Assembly (NCBI GenBank): GCA_036321105.1 | Contig: JAYEPQ010000008.1 | Location: 11,443,202-11,507,201, forward strand | DNA length: 64,000 nucleotides | From: Dracaena cambodiana | Taxonomy: Eukaryota; Streptophyta; Magnoliopsida; Asparagales; Asparagaceae | Direction: 5' to 3' | Part shown: positions 21,840 to 35,163 of the stretch, one piece after another | Layout of the letters: every line of letters starts with the position of its first letter | Position numbering within the stretch: position 1 is the first letter of the stretch | Translations under genes and position numbers: made by a program | The notes under the pieces: generated by a model | What the model saw: only the letters and a program-made list of their open reading frames with translations | What the model was told of the DNA's origin: nothing | The model's database searches: none

Positions 21840-24240
21840 GGCCTTTAAGGCCCAAGCAAATCAACTTTTTATTTCGGATCTCCACTTGAAGAGGTGAATT
21901 AGATGCCAGTTATAAAAAATGTGTTAGAATTAGGTAGGTATGTTTGATGAGAGGATCTAAGTACCAAAAGCCCTTCTCATGTAAGGCATACCCCAAAAAT
22001 AGATAACAGGCCGCGCTTGCTATGAAGATAAATAAAGGCAACACAATCAAATATTCAGGGAGAGAGCATTGAAATAGTAGGCAATATGATATAGTTAGAA
22101 AGAACATGTAATGGAGTTTAAAGTTTAAGCTTTTTGTGGACATACTATTCAGTAAGTAAATGGCCAAAGTGGCAGCATCATCCCAGTAGCAACTAGGCAC
22201 ATGTTCCACAATTAACAAAGCACATGCAATTTCTAGGATATGCCGGTTTTTTCTTTTGGTAATGTCATTTTATTGTGAATCATGAGAATATAAAGTTTAT
22301 GGTGAATGCCAAGGCCTAGGAAGTATGTCTGAAATTATTTACATGTTCATCATCATTGTATGAATGAACTAGATCTAAGCTCAAATTTATGTCTGAACCA
22401 TGATATGAAAGGATTGAAAAGTACTAAAAACTTTTTTTTTAATTTTTCAGTAAGTAGTGCTATGTCATTCGAGTGCAATCATCAACAAAGATCACGAACC
22501 AATAATTACTAGAAAAAGTAATAATAGTCGAAGGTCCTACATATCTAAATGTATTAAAATAAAGCGAATAACACTCTTATTTAAGCTCACAGGATAAAAA
22601 CTTTATGTTTTTTTATTGCTGCAATGCAAGTCTGACAAGTAAAGTCTGAGTACCTTAAATTGGAAAATTGATCCAGAAAGAAATACTTTGAATAACCAAA
22701 TGATGGATGCCTTGGAGGTGACCTAATAGTCAAAGCTACCTCTTCTTGCTACTAATTGCATGATGCATGTGATTAGCTCTTAACCAACTGAAGTCATCTA
22801 TGTATATAGTCCCTCCCTCTTAGAACCATCTCCTTATGAGAATATCCTAGAAAAGATAAAAGGTTAATACCACACAATTGAGATCTATAGAAACTTGGCT
22901 TATAGAAATCAACTTGTTAGAGAGGGATGGAATTAGTAAAGTATGAGTAATGAGAGAGGATATAGGGACATAATTCCAGACCCATTAGCATTAGCTGCAT
23001 GACTTTGTCTTGCCGGAGTGGTCTGGGAGAAATTATTGGCAACATTTGTCATGTGGTCATCAAGTGGACCCTGAGTCGATAATCCAGTCATCATTTTATG
23101 GTGTTTATTATTAAGAAAGGCTTGATTACAATTTTTTTAATCATTGAGAGTCATGGAATCACTTGGATATTCTTTTTGGGAGATGAGAGATAATGAGGTT
23201 CAGCAGTAACCATGATATCTCTACCCTTACCTTCATAATGGTAGTAGCTTTACATTTTTTTTCCGTGCTTGAAGTTCATGCCACCAATCTGGATACCTAG
23301 TAACTTGAAGCAAGTTTCATGGATATATTTAGCATTGCCACAGTGAGTATATTGCCTTTCAGACTGAGCCTTAGATGTGGAAATTAAATACAACTTTCCA
23401 TTACATAGAGAAAATGACCTTGTTTTCGTCTTTATGTTCGATTGGCCTGTCTTGATTCCTTTAATGGCCATAACAGCTGCTAGACTAGAATTTACACCTG
23501 AGTCAACATAGTTTATTGGACATCTTTCCATCAGACATGAGCATTGGCCTGCTTAACTATAGGGAATGGCTTTTGCTGTAGCACATTACTCTGATTTTTG
23601 TCTAGCCGATCATCCAAATCCATCAAGAAAGATAAAAACTCTATCTCCTGTAGGATTGAGTTATATTTCTCGGTGTCAATGGTAAATTCCATTGGATTAG
23701 AATGAAGAAAACCCATTTCACGCCAAAAGCCTTGAAGATCATTATAGTACTTTTCAAGGGACCTGCCAACTTATCTCATACAAGTCACATAACGTCGGAG
23801 ATCATACACTTGAGAAGTATCAGTCCCGTCAAAATAAGATGTAGTAGTAGAGTCCAAACTTGTTTTATAGTGAGGAAGTGAATGAAGTTAGTGATTAAGG
23901 AAGAACCATCGAGCTGATAAGCCATTCTAGCAATGGAGTTCTCAGTTCGCCATCTTGAAAAAATAGATTAGTTTTTGGAGGCTAGGGAGAGTCTCCATTA
24001 ATATATCCTAACTTATCTTTATTAAAAATATACATCTCCACAACCTTGGACCATAAGGATACTTAGAGCCACCCAACTTAATGTCCATTCAAGCAGTCAA
24101 AGAATCAGAAAGTGGTGGGTATGGTGAGGTTCGAACGCTGGTAAGAACTTCCGTGATCAAGTTCATCAGTTGGTAAGGATGGATTTGGTCTAGATTTGGG
24201 GTGTTGTACCATATCAAATAAATCTTCCATGGACTCTACT
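21840..24240 (-). pseudogene. Ty1/copia gag to integrase (broken)
   Basis: Read on the minus strand: gag with a UBN2-like part (KYNSILQEIEFLSFLMDLDD, 23531-23716), a gag zinc knuckle (THCGNAKYIHETCFKLLG, about 23280-23350), integrase core (STIITFSSNYWFVIFVDDCT, about 22470-22540), and integrase C-terminal part (VPSCYWDDAATLAIYLLNSM; YLFLGYALHEKG, 21950-22210). Stops and frameshifts throughout. The remainder of the element continues at 11814-12560 and 8388-8962, the gap being filled by the PMD gene and EPRV copy 1. Confidence 0.85.
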
Positions 24241-24599
24241 CGGTCTGAAGTATTTCTGAGTCAAGGAGTCAGTGGAGCAGAGGTTTTAGAACTATTATAC
24301 CATGTTAAAAAGAAGTTTCTATTTCTCATATATGTTTCTTTAGAATCGAGTATAATGATATATATGTATAGCAAGAAAAAGTTTTAGAACTAATCTAGGC
24401 TATACATTATTCAAGTTTAGACTTATAGTTGACCCTTAAGAAGTTGAATTCTACAATTAATTGAGTTTGACTCTTGAAGGGTGGGATTTTACTATGAGTT
24501 GTGATTGACCTTTGACAAGTCACGCCAACAGATCCAAGGTAAGCTCTCTGGGTGAAAAGCTAAATACTTGTGATTTTCCAACAAACTTACTTTACTAAA

Positions 24600-25640
24600 G
24601 AGCGTTATCCAAGATATAATAGCTCATCCTATAATAAATGGCTTTGTTCCTCATGGTTTGTTAGATAAAATTGAAATTGAGATGAGATTTGTTTCTATGG
24701 TCTAGAGATGCCAAAAAAGATTATGTGCATCTTTCGATTGGTCAACTATATATCTTCAATTAGTGGAGGGTAGTCTTGGAGTTCGAAATGTCTGGAGATT
24801 CCATGAAACTTGTACGAGAAAAAGAATTGTTGAACTTTATGGTGGGAGAAAATGTTATGGACCCGTGTTGTTATATCTGATTATAAATTATCCCTTAGTC
24901 TAACTGACATTTAGAGCCCTCTTGATTCTTCCTCATCTTGGTGAATGGTTATGCTAGGAAAGGAGGTTATTTGTGTGGGTTATAGAATTGCTGATGAGGC
25001 GGAAAGTCAATAAGTTTTCTTGATGATTGTTGGATGGATTCTCAACTACTACACTCACGGGATCACTTGTAGTTTTATCACCTTCTTGTCGAGGACATTT
25101 CAGTTGATACCATTATCCTCCCTATCGTTCTTGAGCACGCGGAAGTATTACCACTAGATGTTATTATGGAGAACTCAGAGGTCCCAATCCCTTTTAATTT
25201 GGTGCCTAATATGAACCTTTGATGTGGTAAACAACTTGTTAAATATACTCTCTTAGGTGTATCGATTGCTTTTAGAGTTCACCACAATCTCGAGAGTCCA
25301 TTTGTTGGTTTTCAGACGGGATAGCCATGCCTCATGTGAAATGTTGTTGTGGAAGCTCTGGAGAGGGGTACTGCCAACTAAAGTTTTCTTGGTTTTGAGA
25401 AATATTCGTGCGAAGTCTTATTTGTTCTCTATATGGAGTTGGTGCTGAGGACTCGATACATCTTCTGCTGGAATGTCCACAATCTACTGCTAAATGGTCT
25501 ATTATATCAAATGCTCTCCTTGAGGATTTTAGTTTATTTTTGGCAACTTACTAGGATGTGATATTTTCTTAGTCGCCTAAGTTACTTTGTGCTTCATTGA
25601 TCATGACCACATCTTCAGGAATTTGGTCAGATTAGAATAT
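24600..25640 (+). pseudogene. LINE (L1-type) RT C-terminal region and zinc-binding domain, fragment
   Basis: Plus-strand translation contains VPHGLLDKIEIEMRF, LQLVEGSLGVRNVWRFHET, then LWKLWRGVLPTKVFLVLRNI (25350-25400) and EDSIHLLLECPQSTAKW (25447-25500). This is the order of the post-RT region and zf-RVT domain of plant L1 LINEs. The upstream endonuclease and RT catalytic core are missing and frame shifts are present. Confidence 0.65.
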
Positions 25641-27860
25641 AGATGCATTTGGTAGGCAACGCCAGATTTTAAATATTGGCTATTGATTGAAAAGAAATTC
25701 CATAATAGATATCGCTATCGAGGAGATTTTGGTGATATTTAGTAAATATTGGATATTAATAACAAACTATAAATAGACATGTCTTCTTATCTCAAAATAA
25801 ATATGGATAAGACAATACTTCTTGTAAATTTGATATAGTTTTCCTGACTTTTCTGTAATTCAAGTATTTAAATAATTTTACAGTAATTTAACAAGTAAAT
25901 CATTCACCAATAACCTTAAATCAGTTTTAAAAAAATTATAAAAAGAGATCACCAAACTCAAATTTTAAATAGAGATACCCAATTTGCTCGAATAACTAAG
26001 AACATGTAAAATAGATTAAATGCACCAAAAGAATATCACATTTTTTTTTTATCCAGTTACACGAGCTCCAATATCAGTTGATATTTGAATCCCAATATTG
26101 CAACCTTTTGGGCCAACATATTGGCCATTTTTCTCCAAAGATGATAAACACACTGAGATGTTCATTACCATAATAATTAGAAGTCTAAATCACAATCTTG
26201 GCTAATATTGTAATATTGTACCGCTATTTAAAACTATGAGGCAAAATGAGCCACCATATGCCATTGTGTGGCATGCAATGAGTTTGATTTTGGTCTTAGT
26301 TTGTTGCTACTGAGACTCTCGTGCATTCCAATGGCATCACTACTAGGCTTGGTTTCGAGACCAGCTCTCAAGTAGCTATGTGGTTTGTGCCTAGCCAAGT
26401 CACATGAAAGCTATCTATACATGGCTTGTGGACCCTTTCTTTTGATGCCTCACATTCATCTATGGTTTGTAGGAGATCTGAAGGCTTTCTAATTTGTGAT
26501 AAGTTTATTCGCTTTGAACTGTTGGCACAACATCCTCTCATCCTTATTGGTAAATGAAGATAAAAAACGTGGTTTGTAGTTTGAGGATTGCAATTCAGTA
26601 TATGCATTTACTGACGTTTCATATTCAAAGTGGTCGATATTTAAAGTGGCTCGACCGTGATTATCTAAGAGGTTTCTCATAGGGACTGGGATGATGATAT
26701 GCTCTTTCGAGATAAATTTTTATGGGATCTCTCAGATATTTTGAGATCGAGTACATCTTTAGATAGGACAATTCTTGTGTGGATTGGACTGTGAACCGAG
26801 AGAGGTCTCTGGACTCTATATTTCTATTATTTTCGGATTTCCTTCTAGAGCTCTGCCTTTTGACAGAGGCAGATACTCGAGGAACTATGTATTGGAGGTT
26901 TTGGAAGCTTAATATAGCCCGCGAGTGTATTAACCTTTATTATTAACAACACAAAAAGAAACTAAATGCAAATTTGATAGTTCCTATAAGAGGTTTGGTG
27001 TTTGGATCTCATCCAAGCCAAAAATTTTACGGGATTGAATCTCAATACAACTCTTTCGTATTTTAAAACCCGATAAGAAATGTGAGAATAGTTAACTGTT
27101 CACATGACTCGACCCAAGAGTTATATTTCTGAGATTATAAAATTAGGGTCAAAATCCTCTCCTTCTTGCAAAATGGTGTACCTTCCTTAGGGGAGGATTT
27201 GTATCCAAGGATGGATGTCTAAATAGTCCCTACGAACATGGGGATCGTCTGAGCAAATCCAATCTAGATGTCTAAATAGAAAGAGAAGGTCCAGCTAGAT
27301 GTCTAGATAGTAATAGAGGGCCAAGAAAGTCCATCTAAACATAAAATACGGTAAAATTTTCCACGTACTATTAAACTAGACTGCCACAAGAAGTAATATC
27401 AGTATTTAACTATATCTAATTAAGAACCAAATCAAATAAGAAGAGGGTATGAGAAAGCACTCTGCAAGTCGCATCTAATGCAAATATCTGCTTCGTGCTA
27501 GCGCTGCTTGCCCTCGCAGAGCCCCAACATGAGAGCATTTCCCACTAATTATTTGCTTGCCAAACTTCCATTTCAACAAGAACTTGATAAACCATAGGTA
27601 TTTTTTAGTCCCTGCTTGGTACATCAATAACAATTTGGATCATATATTCAGCTTAAAATTTTAAGGCCTCTTGTTAAGCAAGTAGGCTCTTTCATTATGC
27701 TTCTCATGAAAAAGGACTAAATTACCATTCATTTGACCGTAAATCTATATACATTCACAAAAGGGGAGGATAAGGCACATACAAACATGAAATTACAATT
27801 ATTAGTTGGAAAGAGATTCTACTATGAGTATTGCTAACCCCATTGTTCGGGCTGCAGAAG
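25641..27860. other. Intergenic DNA, no recognisable gene
   Basis: AT-rich sequence between the LINE fragment and the START gene. Short open frames at 26368-26680 on the minus strand show no family I recognise. The last few hundred bases form the 3' flank of the START gene. Confidence 0.5.
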
Positions 27861-30800
27861 TCAATCTCTATGCCTGGGCAAATCTCGCAGAGTGCGCTCA
27901 TGTCTGGCCCTTGAAACAGGGGCAGGCTCAACTTCACTAGACTGTAAAGCAGGTCCCTGCTTCATGAGCTTCTTCAGAATGCATGCCATGGCAAGTTGGG
28001 TGCCAAGGGTGGTGCGCCCTCGAGACAGGCAAGCGATCCCGCCAACAAGCAGCAGCCCATTTGCTATCAACTGCTTCTTGGATGGTTTTTCCCAAAGTCT
28101 CCGTCCTGATGCAAGGCTGCCATTCACCTGCCTGCCAAGGGTTGTACTGCTTGCCATATCAGAAAGAACTTCACCATCTGCACCAGTCTCCATCTCTGGA
28201 GGGACCTGAGAAACGATGAGGAAAAAAACATTAGTAAGGCCCGTTAAGTTTTCAAATGGCTGCTTTTTTAGGAAGAAATTTTCCAGGCCGTCTGGTCAAA
28301 ATGATGCTACCATCAAATTCAAAGTCCTCCAAAATTAAGGTTTCAGTTTGGATAGCATACAGAGCTTCATCGTCAGATACTAGAAACATGGCATGAATAA
28401 TGAAAGAATATTTAAATGGAAACGATGAAGGATAATTCGCATGCTGCCCCTCAGCAACTATATCACAAGGCAGGAAAAGCCAAATGAGAACTAATGAAAG
28501 GGAAGATGATGGGTCAGCTGGAATGCGGTGTATTTTCCCCAGTTAGTATCACCGTCACATGAAACATATCTCGGACCATATAGTTCATATACAAAGAGTA
28601 CGCCTCAAATCATAAATCATTGTAATGGATAAGGTTCTTATCTCCACATAATAATGAGATATCTACAACGTAAAATATTAGCATTATCCTCACCTACTTT
28701 ATTCAAGAAGCCTAATCATTGGACCGCATCTCGGATGCTGAAAGCCATGGAGCTCATTAGACAGAAACACATCATAATAAATTTTTAATATTCACCATCG
28801 GTGGTATTCTACGACTCAATGCTTACATAACTGGGAATGGCTATATTATTGGTCCAGTAGTTGTACTGATGAATTAGAAGTTTAGCATTTTGTACAACAA
28901 GAAATACCATCACTTTGAATGTTTTCTTTTCAAAGAAGTTTCATGTTGTAATCTGCACAAATCTTCGGTTTTTTTTTTTTTTTGGGGGGGGTTAACAAGT
29001 CGATATGTGAATGTATGGATCATGTTTTTGTAGAAATGCCTCACTAAAATGATTCTGGAAAAACATTTACTGATATAATGGTCACTACAAAACTTAGATA
29101 TAATAAGTTTCAAAATTGAACCCTAAACATGAATCACCATCATAGAAAAGAAAAACTTAATAAGCAAGCAAGCAATCGTATGATCAATAAAATTTTTGAT
29201 AGCTTGTTAAATATTATATAATTAACAACTGAGACTAGAGGTTGAACAAATTTATGAGAAATAAAACCACTTGAATGGATATACTAAACACCTGTGTTAA
29301 GATTTCAGCCACCTTGAATAAGCTTAAATGCAGTAAAAGAGTTTGTTCTGTGGAGTATGATAATTTGTGATTGTTGTAGGTGCTAGATGTTTGTTAACCA
29401 ATAAGCTATCTTCCCAAATATTTCCCTTAAATTAGTATGGGTTTAAAAATTAATGATTACTATTGTTGTCTTGTTGAACAAGTTATGATTAGTAAAAGTT
29501 AATAATAATCATATGTATGCCTGTTTAGCAAGAGTAACTTTCTTTGTGATAGTGACGTATGTCATATTTTGGTTAATCTAATGATCATCAGATACAAGTA
29601 ACCTTTTACATGATCATTTTCAATCAACTCTTCTTCAGAGATCTGACCTGTATTACTACTCTAGTTAAACATAATCAACTCATTATTCCATTCTGTAATG
29701 CATTTAAAAGAGTCGTAAGTCGCAACCTTCTTAAATTGATGCAGGCAGGAAGAACAAATGAAAGAAAGGTGATCTGAGCTTGAAGGTACATACCAATTTA
29801 GTACTACTGTCACATCAATTATGCAAAACATATCTCCAAGGCATTCTTAAAACATAAATGGAAGTGACGATGAGAAGTTTTAAAATGATAACAGATGGAT
29901 GAGGTTTTTAGACCAACAAGATTTCTAAGTTGTAATAGTGAACATGTCCTTACCTACTTTATCCAAAAGTTTAATAAGTGGGACCACTCCTTGGATACTG
30001 ACAGCCAAGAAGCAGCAGGCACGAAGGACATCAACCGCAATTAATTCCAAATACTCATCAATAATGGTATTCTGCTACTGCACAAAAACTTACATAATGA
30101 CACTGGACTATTATGGGTACTGTGATACTCAGAGTAAATATAACTCAGAAAATTAAAAATTAATCAATTTAGCCAATTTACATGTGAGTTTAAAGTTTTT
30201 ACTATCCGAAGGGTTCTTTCTGATGAAATTGAATGTCATGAATGGGCACTAACCTTTTTAATTATCCTAAGCATTGTAGCAACTGATGATGACCGACTAC
30301 GGCTGCCAGAAGAATAATCACGCAATGCCTTGTTCATCTTACAAACATAACTCCATATTCCCTTGGCAAAAGCTAACTTTGTCATCTCGACATTCATTCC
30401 AGCATCTTCCTGATGCACCATTGTGACCTCACACGCATCTCTACCAGGTACTACAATCAAATTTAATATAATGAGCATATTAATTATCACACAGAAATAA
30501 GTGGCAGTAGAAGGAGCAAGGAACTGAAAAACACGTAATGCTAACAAGGCTATGCATAAGAACTCCTAAATGCAGGATAATGTCCTTTCCCCATTCACTC
30601 AGAAAACAAAGGCTCAGGTACATCGTGGTAAGGATCAATTTTTTATGGGTCCCCCTCCATGTTCAGGTTGGGTTCGCAAAACTGGGTAGGACTCTGTGCT
30701 CGCCTAGCAGCAATAGGGGGAAAATGGGGAAAAAAGAAAAAAAAAAAAGATAGAAATGAGTGAAGAAGACAGGAAGGTACCTCTTTCTTCTAACTTCCAT

Positions 30801-33800
30801 CACTTAAGGCAGGAGAAAACTCACCCATTCTCAAAAGAAATATTACAATATTCTCTGGAATCTGGGATTAATTTTGCCCTTTCTCTCACTCACCAGGGAA
30901 CCGAATGAGGCATAAAGTTCTAAGCTGAACGCCAAATGATATTTCAAACCCAGTCAAAATGAGCAATGCAGGCTGCTAACCTTTACAATGAAAAACTGCT
31001 GCATAACACATCTAATATGTCCTTTACACATTTAGCGACTTGGTGAAAATGAATAAAAGTATTGATATGCGAATGTTACCTTTCCGGATACGCCAACCAG
31101 ATCTGAAAAATCCAACTCGAACATATTTTTTCTGTCTTGGTGCCAGAGAATGTTCACAGTGCTGCCATGGTTAAGGTAGAAAAAAAGTTAGGAATTATTT
31201 GAGAAGGAACAAAGCTGAAACTTGTAAAATGGCAAGAGAAAGTTATAAGAGATTATAGGGTAGAAGACAAGCTAAGCTTGTCAACCGTCAGCCTTGTCCA
31301 TGTTCAAATTTGACAGATTAGCGAATAAAAAGATTACAGAGTAGGAGATTATTGAATCAACTGATTGCTGAACTGACTTAATATTGATTGAGAGCACGTA
31401 GTCCAAGCTCACTTTGTCATTTATTTCAGTTCAAGTGTACTATCAAATGTTGATTAGGAAACATACAAGTTAAGCTTGTCACCCAATCCATGTTCAAGTT
31501 TGGCAGAAAATTCTTTTTTGAGGCATTTCAAACTCATTAACTCTAATTACTTGTCTAGATCTTAAGTTCAAACTCAGACTGGTTCCAGATTCCCAAGCAG
31601 AGTCATTCAATCCAAAAAACTAAGTCTAGAGAGGCTCTGCCAACAATCTTGCTTCCTATTTTAATGTTCACCCTCCTCATAGCTCCAATGGAAATAACAA
31701 ACCCTTTTTAATTCTTATGGAAAGATCACCCAACAGACTAAATTCTAGTGGCTAAGATATTGCTACAATGAATATTATTAAATAGTCTATATCCAACTTG
31801 AGCCAAAATAATCAAGCCCATTCAAATCTATCCAGACATGATGTTCAGTTTTCTGTTCAATTTTGGCTAGATGAACACTAATGGAGCACAAATAAATCCA
31901 GACATTAGTTTTCTCAAACAAAACTTACTGAGAAAATTGCATCATGACTAAATAAACATAGATCAGCAATTCAACAATGGTTAAACAACTCCATTACTCA
32001 TAGTCTCATAAATACCCTAGCAGATATAAATAAGATAAAAATATACTAAAAGTTAAGAATCAATATGATACAATAGCATAACTTCAAGGATTCTTAAAAG
32101 TAATATGTTACCTTGATAACACAATAGAAGGTTTTGTCTTTCCCTTCCCACACACACCATGCCAGTATGTACTCTCTTGGTGTCATAAAAGGAAACTTTT
32201 TTATCATACATCCAATTTCTGTTCCACTGGCATCATCAACTTGCAACTGCTTATATTCAATCAATGTCTTGTCCCATTCTTTCCTGTACTCATTATCCAT
32301 GTAAAAGTCTCTTAATAGATCAGTAGAGCATTTCTCAAATATGGTTATGCTCAGGTACTTCAAGGGACCATCCTGAACAAAATGAGTGCAGATGCCAAGC
32401 ATTAGTTAACTACTAATTCAGAATCTTATGAAATAGATTATAGTATATGAGATTCTAAACCTATAAGATACATTAAATAATCAAAATAAGAATTCTGTCA
32501 ATGGCATGGACATGCCACATTGTGATGTTTCTCTAGATTAAAATGACGAGCATTAAAAAAGGAACTCCTGTAACTTCACTTTGATGATAGGCTGTACCAC
32601 TGTGATGCAATAAGTCCAGGAATTGCTTGTAAGTTTGAGTTCAATGTTATTTATTGTTAATGGCATTTATCCATTATTCTGATATATATACTCTTCAAAT
32701 TATTACTATTTAGAAGATTAACCCCAAAACAACAAATTAGACAACTGACCTTCCAAATTTGGAGAAAGTCAATCAAACTACCCCTCTACTATTAGTCAAG
32801 ACTTAACAACAGGGAATAATACTCTTGATGCTCTAAAAATACCCATTTATATCCCAAAATATCATTATTCTTCCTCCCCTTATTGTTATTCATCATCTTC
32901 ATCATCATCAATCTAGATAAACCCACCTCCAAATCCAAAATCCCTCAATCAAAATTCCAGTCCCCCCTTCCTCCTCTCCCCAATCCTTGTTGCCTCCACC
33001 CTCTCCTCCTCATCCACCTCCCCCGTCTCTTCCAATCAAAATCTTGATAAACCCACTCCTAAATCTAGAGTTAGGGCTCCCGCTCCTCTTCCTCTCCCTC
33101 AGATCTAGGGTTGGGACTCCCCCTCTTCCCTCCTCCCCTTCAATCAAATTTTTTTTCATATCAGATTTAATGATGCCTAAATTATCAGCTTGAAGAAGTT
33201 TTAAGCTTGTTCGTTTATATATTTGAGTTAATATGAACAATGTGAAGTTTGATTAGCTAAGCACTATAAGATCTGATGACTTTCAGACCCTCAACACCCT
33301 CTTCCATAGCCCGGTACACTTCTGTCAAACCTGCCCCCCGATCCCTCACCTTTATGGCATTCCACTACCTCCAAAACGTAGCCGCTACTGCTGCCACCAT
33401 CGCTAATACTAAGGGCCACCCCAGTCCAACCTCCTCGACCTAATCTAAATCGTCAAGGAACTCACCACTCGCAAATGGTAGGATGAACCGGCAACTCCTC
33501 CATCCATCTATTGAATCACATCAACCTTATCCATCCATCTATCAAATAACAACCTCTCTTATCCTCCATTGTGGGGTTCTCTTAGGTCTTGAGGCCTCGA
33601 GGATTTGACAGAGTGCGTCAATAGAGGTGGGGGATCGGGCAACCGAGGATTTGGAGAGGTGGAGGATTTGGGTTGTGGAAGGATTATGAGGTTAGAGGTT
33701 AGGTTTTGAGGAGTGAAAGTTAGAGGCAAAGAGATTGTTTGTAGAGAGGTAGGAAAGAGGATATTTGGCATGGAGAGAGGGAGTGAGATTTGGTGAGATT

Positions 33801-35093
33801 TGGGGACGAAGAAGGAGCAAAGAAGAAGAAGGGGTCAATGGAAAGGAAGAAAGAAGGGAGATTGAGTTAATTAACAAGGGTATAATGGCAATTTTATACT
33901 TCTTCTGTCATTTTACTGATTGGGAGGGCACTTTGACTAAATTTCCTAATATTTGGAGAGTCAATTGACTAATATGATGTTTTGAAGGGTAATTTTCTAA
34001 ATATTAAAAATTTCAAGGATATATCTCTAAAAACCTTTATCCAAAGTTTGAAGGCTTCATTCATATAAAAGATGATAAATATAGTTTTTAATCCAAAAGG
34101 AAAAGGACACTATAAATAGTTATAGGCCCTGAATTCAATTAAACTTAAAGTTGTAGACATGGACCAAATTAACTATGGCTGCAAGAGCTATAGGTGTTTA
34201 GCAACGAAGCTCCTACTAAGCAAATCTAAGTTCATGATGAAACAAGTACCAAAAACTACCAAAGCACTACGATGAGCTCGGAAATATAAGTGATAAAAAG
34301 ATAATTGAGAACCAGACAAATAATGAGAACATATAAGAAAACGATAAATCAAGGTCCAACAAACGAAGGGATGCCCAAAAACTTGGAAATTTGAAACCAA
34401 ATGTGTATACAACCAATTTCACATCTAAGCGCTAGGTCTGCAGAGGACCAATTAACAAGAAATCTATATGAGGAGGTAAAATCTATAGGCTCATAATTAT
34501 GCAAAAATTGCATAGCCAACAAACAGCCTAGCACATTGATAAATGAAAAAAGAGCTTGACCTGGGTCCTGCAGCACTTAGCGTTATACGATAGTAAACCA
34601 TTCTTCTTCTCAATGACATTTTCCCATTTTTCTCTTTTTTCATTCTTCACATCCAAATCCTTTATCAGCTCCCTCAAGTCTTCGTCAGTTATAGTCCTCG
34701 ATATCCTGCAGACCCAAAAAAAAAATAAAAAATAAAAAAACAACTCTAATTAAACCACGCAAATTCAAAAATCGTCAGTCAACAGCACCACACATCAAAT
34801 TACGATCAAAATCTCCACTTTTTCACAAAATCAAGTCGATTATAGGGCAAAGGACTGAAGACTGACCCAGTCGACGGGCTAGGGTTTATCAAAGGGGTCG
34901 TATTCGAACCCCAGCTTGAATCTCTGGACCGGAGACCCTGCCACCTCGAGAACGCTACGAGCAGCTTCCAGGCAGCGATGAGGAGTAGGACGACGGCGGT
35001 GACCCACCCGCCGCTGGCGTTCCCCCGCCAGAACTCGGCGAAGTCCAGGGTTCTTCCCGCCAAATTCGGGAGAAGGCGATGACTCACCACCAT
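27861..35093 (-). CDS. START-domain lipid-transfer membrane protein (six coding exons)
   Basis: Apparently intact gene; protein of 418 residues. Coding exons, minus strand: 35093-34867, 34705-34561, 32372-32112, 31161-31080, 30450-30254, 28205-27861. All junctions are GT-AG and stay in phase (2,0,0,1,0). Residues 28-46 form a membrane anchor (WVTAVVLLLIAAWKLLVAF). The START domain spans about 95-290 (DGPLKYLSITIFE, FYMDNEYRKEWDKT, RKVPGRDACEVTMVHQEDAG, AKGIWSYVCKMNKAL). A second hydrophobic segment (LIANGLLLVGGIACLS, about 351-366) is near the C-terminus. START domains bind single lipids; plant proteins with this layout resemble Arabidopsis CP5/PCTP-like proteins (recalled), so the ligand is a guess. 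The start at 35093 is chosen because its frame joins exon 2; an ATG at 35163 is in another frame that stops before the donor. Low-GC introns contrast with the GC-rich first exon. Confidence 0.85.
28540..30130. repeat. Duplicated segment within START gene intron 5
   Basis: About 330 bp at 28540-28870 and 29800-30130 are diverged direct copies: shared phrases include ACATGAAACATATCTC / AAACATATCTCCAAGG, CCTCACCTACTTTATTCAAG / CCTTACCTACTTTATCCAAA, and ATGGTATTCTGCTACT / GTGGTATTCTACGACT. Non-coding; enlarges the last intron. Confidence 0.6.
32675..34036. mobile_element. Mutator-like (MULE) non-autonomous element in START gene intron 3
   Basis: Long imperfect terminal inverted repeats of about 110 bp: left 32675-32795 (ATTTGGAGAAAGTCAATCAA on plus) against right 33920-34036 (ATATTTGGAGAGTCAATTGA). 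TIRs of this length are typical of MULEs. The interior has AT-poor, C-rich stretches (32930-33140, 33270-33600) unlike the flanks, as in Pack-MULEs that carry gene fragments, but I cannot identify a donor gene. No transposase. It lies wholly in the intron and should be spliced out. Confidence 0.6.
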
Positions 35094-35163
35094 CGAGAAG
35101 GAGATCGAGAGAGGGCAGAGGGCATTCCTCTTCTTCTCGATTGATTTCTTGGAAGGGAAACAA

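Noticed and set aside
33559..33968. Genes suggested by GC/GA-rich open frames inside the intronic element
   Set aside because: Low-complexity Ser/Pro or Glu/Arg text on both strands, no recognisable domain.
34879..35163. Alternative first exon frame of the START gene starting at 35163
   Set aside because: That frame reaches a stop before the GTCAGT donor at 34866, whereas the frame from 35093 has a membrane anchor and joins exon 2 in phase.
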